Assembly: GCA_905479975.1 (NCBI GenBank)
Contig: CAJQOS010000035.1
Span: forward strand, 1-34,987
DNA: 34,987 nucleotides
Reading direction: 5' to 3'
Source: an uncultured Puniceicoccaceae bacterium
GTDB taxonomy: Bacteria > Verrucomicrobiota > Verrucomicrobiia > Opitutales > Coraliomargaritaceae
Part shown: one piece after another, positions 33,522 to 34,987 of the stretch
Position numbering within the stretch: position 1 is the first letter of the stretch
Layout: each line of letters begins with the position of its first letter
Notes under the pieces: model-generated
Seen by the model: the letters and a program-made list of their open reading frames with translations, nothing else
What the model was told of the DNA's origin: nothing
Database searches by the model: none
Program-made: the position numbers and the translations under genes

Positions 33522-34739
33522 ATGGCTTCTACACCAGCCGAGAGCGCTCCCGTCCTCGATAATAAAAAGCATCATGACCTTGAGGTCAAAGACGCGCAGA
33601 TTATCTTTCAATCCGTCTGGACAATGCTCGTCGGTGAGATCGGCGAAGAGAACCTACGTTTTCCGAAGGAGATTTTCTGGCTCAACGGTGCACCCGGTGC
33701 GGGTAAGGGCACCAATACGGATTTCATTATGAATTTCCGCGATTTGAGCGCGCCGCCGGTTGTTGTGAGTTCGCTGTTGGAGAGTCCCGAGGCGAGGAAG
33801 AAGATCGATGCTGGCATGCTCGTGGGCGACCGCGAGGTGATTGAGATCATTTTGCGTAAGTTGCTGGAGCCGGTATTCAAGAGCGGTGCCGTCGTGGATG
33901 GCTTTCCGCGCACCAAGGTGCAGGTGGAGTGCGTGAAGTTGCTGTTTACGAAGCTAGTTGCCTTGCGCAATAAGTATTCAGCGACGCTCTATTCCGAGTA
34001 TTTCAAGAAGCCGCACTTTCATATCGTCGTGCTGTTTGTGGACGAGAAGGAGAGTGTGCGACGTCAACTCTATCGTGGCGAGCAAGCACGCATACATAAC
34101 GAAGAAGTTCGCGAGTCCGGTGACGGTGAACTGATGGAGCTCCGCGCGACCGACCTCGATCCCGCAGCCGCGCTCAATCGTTACCGCACTTTCAAAGAAA
34201 AAACCTACGGCGCACTCAAAGACCTGCGCGAGATTTTCTTCTACCATTTTATTAATGCGCACGGCTCCTTGGAAGAGGTGCGTGGGCGCATCGACAAGGA
34301 GCTGCGCTACCAAGGCTCGCTCGAACTCGACGAAGCGACTTACGACCGGCTCTCATCCATTCCGATCGCCAGCACACTCTCGAAGCATGCCCGTCAGGAT
34401 CTCGTCGATCGTCTCGACTCATACGAGCAGCGCCAGAATGATCTCTTTACCCAGGTGGTGGACACGATCAACCGAGACTTCATGCCGATCATTCTGCGTC
34501 ATGCGATTTCTGGTATGTCAGTCGTGAATACCGAAGATGTTTTGTTTGATGATATCGAGGCGCTCTCGATGTTAATCGATATTTTCTCGGAGCGTGGTTA
34601 CCATGCGATTGTAGATGTTCACCGCGAGGAAGTGCCTGAGTCCATCGATCCGAAGACCTTTAAGATCAAAAATCGCATCAAACGCATCTACCGAGTGCGT
34701 GTGCAATTCAAGGGCTCCGAGATCCGCCGCGGCCGTTAA
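33522..34739 (+). CDS. Adenylate-kinase-like nucleoside monophosphate kinase with long C-terminal extension
   Basis: The 405-residue protein has an N-terminal leader (1-50), then an adenylate-kinase-type core: P-loop 'GAPGAGKGT' (56-64), '[20 protein letters not shown]' of the NMP-binding part and '[11 protein letters not shown]' (125-135). '[18 protein letters not shown]' and a segment with '[17 protein letters not shown]' then stand where the lid and hinge lie. From about residue 260 an extra 145-residue domain follows, mostly helical, ending in a very basic '[20 protein letters not shown]'. Normal bacterial Adk has about 215 residues. The preferred nucleotide is not certain and the extra domain is not known to me. 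A hairpin at its stop codon probably ends transcription. Confidence 0.85.
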   Translation: MASTPAESAPVLDNKKHHDLEVKDAQIIFQSVWTMLVGEIGEENLRFPKEIFWLNGAPGAGKGTNTDFIMNFRDLSAPPVVVSSLLESPEARKKIDAGMLVGDREVIEIILRKLLEPVFKSGAVVDGFPRTKVQVECVKLLFTKLVALRNKYSATLYSEYFKKPHFHIVVLFVDEKESVRRQLYRGEQARIHNEEVRESGDGELMELRATDLDPAAALNRYRTFKEKTYGALKDLREIFFYHFINAHGSLEEVRGRIDKELRYQGSLELDEATYDRLSSIPIASTLSKHARQDLVDRLDSYEQRQNDLFTQVVDTINRDFMPIILRHAISGMSVVNTEDVLFDDIEALSMLIDIFSERGYHAIVDVHREEVPESIDPKTFKIKNRIKRIYRVRVQFKGSEIRRGR

Positions 34740-34757
34740 TTCGGCTACGCCGAATTA
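34737..34757 (+). terminator. Hairpin at the stop of the adenylate-kinase-like gene
   Basis: TAATTCGGC-TAC-GCCGAATTA: perfect 9-bp arms with a 3-nt loop that begin at the TAA stop. There is no strong T-run after it, so termination may be weak or factor-assisted. Confidence 0.55.
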
Positions 34758-34784
34758 GTGAGGGCCGTGCTGCGCACGGAGTGA
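34758..34784. repeat. Second copy of the dispersed 27-bp hairpin repeat
   Basis: 26 of 27 bases match 11555-11581, and the copies are in the same orientation. The core CCGTGC-TGC-GCACGG can fold. Confidence 0.65.
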
Positions 34785-34805
34785 CGAGTGGTAGTGAGAA
34801 GTGAT

Positions 34806-34823
34806 ACAGACATTCCTGTCTGT
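34806..34823 (+). terminator. Terminator-like hairpin
   Basis: ACAGACA-TTCC-TGTCTGT, perfect 7-bp arms, followed by TCTTTCT. It could be a backup terminator for the gene ending at 34739 or another small repeat. Confidence 0.4.
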
Positions 34824-34830
34824 TCTTTCT

Positions 34831-34987
34831 GAGTATAGCAGTGCCAAGAGTATAGCAGTGCCAGGCTAAGAGAGTATAGCAGAGAGTATAGCAGAGAGGA
34901 GTATAGCAGTGCCAGGCTAAGAGTATAGCAGAGAGTATAGCAGAGAGTATAGCAGAGGGAGTATAGCAGTGCCAGGCTAAGAGAGTA
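34831..34987. repeat. Nested tandem repeat array (GAGTATAGCA units), runs off the window
   Basis: Nine full copies of GAGTATAGCA start at 34831, 34848, 34872, 34884, 34899, 34921, 34933, 34945 and 34959, with a partial tenth at 34983. They are joined by two kinds of linker: GA-type (12-15 bp spacing) and GTGCCAGGCTAA-type (about 22-24 bp spacing). The pattern gives a higher-order repeat. No gene is supported in it and its true length is unknown. Confidence 0.85.

Noticed and set aside
34831-34987. CRISPR array.
   Set aside because: Units are about 10-22 bp with no unique spacers and no cas genes; it is a simple tandem repeat.
34787-34987. Minus-strand open frame through the terminal tandem repeat.
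   Set aside because: Open only because the repeat lacks stop codons in that direction; Leu/Tyr/Ser-rich output has no start or family features visible.

Overview
The window looks like chromosomal DNA of a Verrucomicrobiota bacterium, most likely class Opitutae (Puniceicoccales/Coraliomargarita-like). This is inferred from protein families, not from rRNA. The signs are a DUF1549/DUF1553 + DUF1501 + PPC-domain gene set typical of Planctomycetes and Verrucomicrobia, a ThuA-like protein, Gram-negative envelope genes (lpxK, an lpxD-like remnant, a DUF481 beta-barrel protein, an AsmA-like protein) and many short palindromic intergenic repeats. Most genes lack an obvious Shine-Dalgarno sequence. No rRNA, tRNA, CRISPR array, prophage or intact transposon was seen.

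Layout. 1-1833 (minus): a partial conserved protein, a DUF983 zinc-ribbon membrane protein and a secreted ThuA-like protein, ending beside a 90-bp palindromic repeat. 2090-3684 (plus): a DEAD-box RNA helicase and a c-type cytochrome lipoprotein. 3685-4282: non-coding, with a second palindromic element and an operator-like inverted repeat. 4283-10570 (plus): a compact four-gene operon encoding DUF1549/DUF1553, DUF1501, a twin-PPC exported protein and a cytosolic protein with a chorismatase/Rid-like fold. 10574-15900 (minus): an orphan GspF-like protein, an AT-hook protein, a strong RNA hairpin, DUF445, a DUF481 outer-membrane protein and a YiiX-type permuted-papain lipoprotein. 16084-17868 (minus): ilvB. 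18013-18961 (plus): a YmdB-type phosphodiesterase and a possible small membrane protein. 18939-19972 (minus): an STN-domain gene with an in-frame stop in its signal peptide, and a 2Fe-2S ferredoxin. 20122-20771: a repeat-rich scar with an IS481-type transposase remnant and a possible small RNA. 20811-22622 (plus): a small unknown protein, then rpsP-trmD-rplS without rimM. 22623-23293: a repeat-rich gap. 23294-26293 (plus): an AsmA-like protein. 26290-26791 (minus): a broken lpxD-like gene. 26827-27959 (plus): an NYN-LOTUS protein and a small secreted Ala/Asp-rich protein. 28130-31949 (minus): topB and serC, separated by GTTG-rich tandem repeats. 32202-34739 (plus): lpxK and an adenylate-kinase-like protein. 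34740-34987: hairpins and a tandem repeat that runs off the window.

How it fits together. Much of the window is core housekeeping: branched-chain amino acid and serine synthesis, ribosome/tRNA modification, topology and lipid A. The most distinctive accessory part is the 4283-10570 operon. Its first three products are predicted to be exported and its fourth cytosolic, with overlap or short spacing throughout. The DUF1549 protein has lost the CxxCH motif usual in that family. Other notable points are two probable recent gene lesions (the in-frame TGA at 19638-19640 and the apparent frameshift near 26749) and several families of palindromic repeats, one found in two copies 2.3 kb apart. I found no clear evidence of a wholly new defence or mobile system. 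The best candidates for undescribed biology are that operon, the minus-strand hairpin RNA at 12243-12327 and the terminal tandem array.
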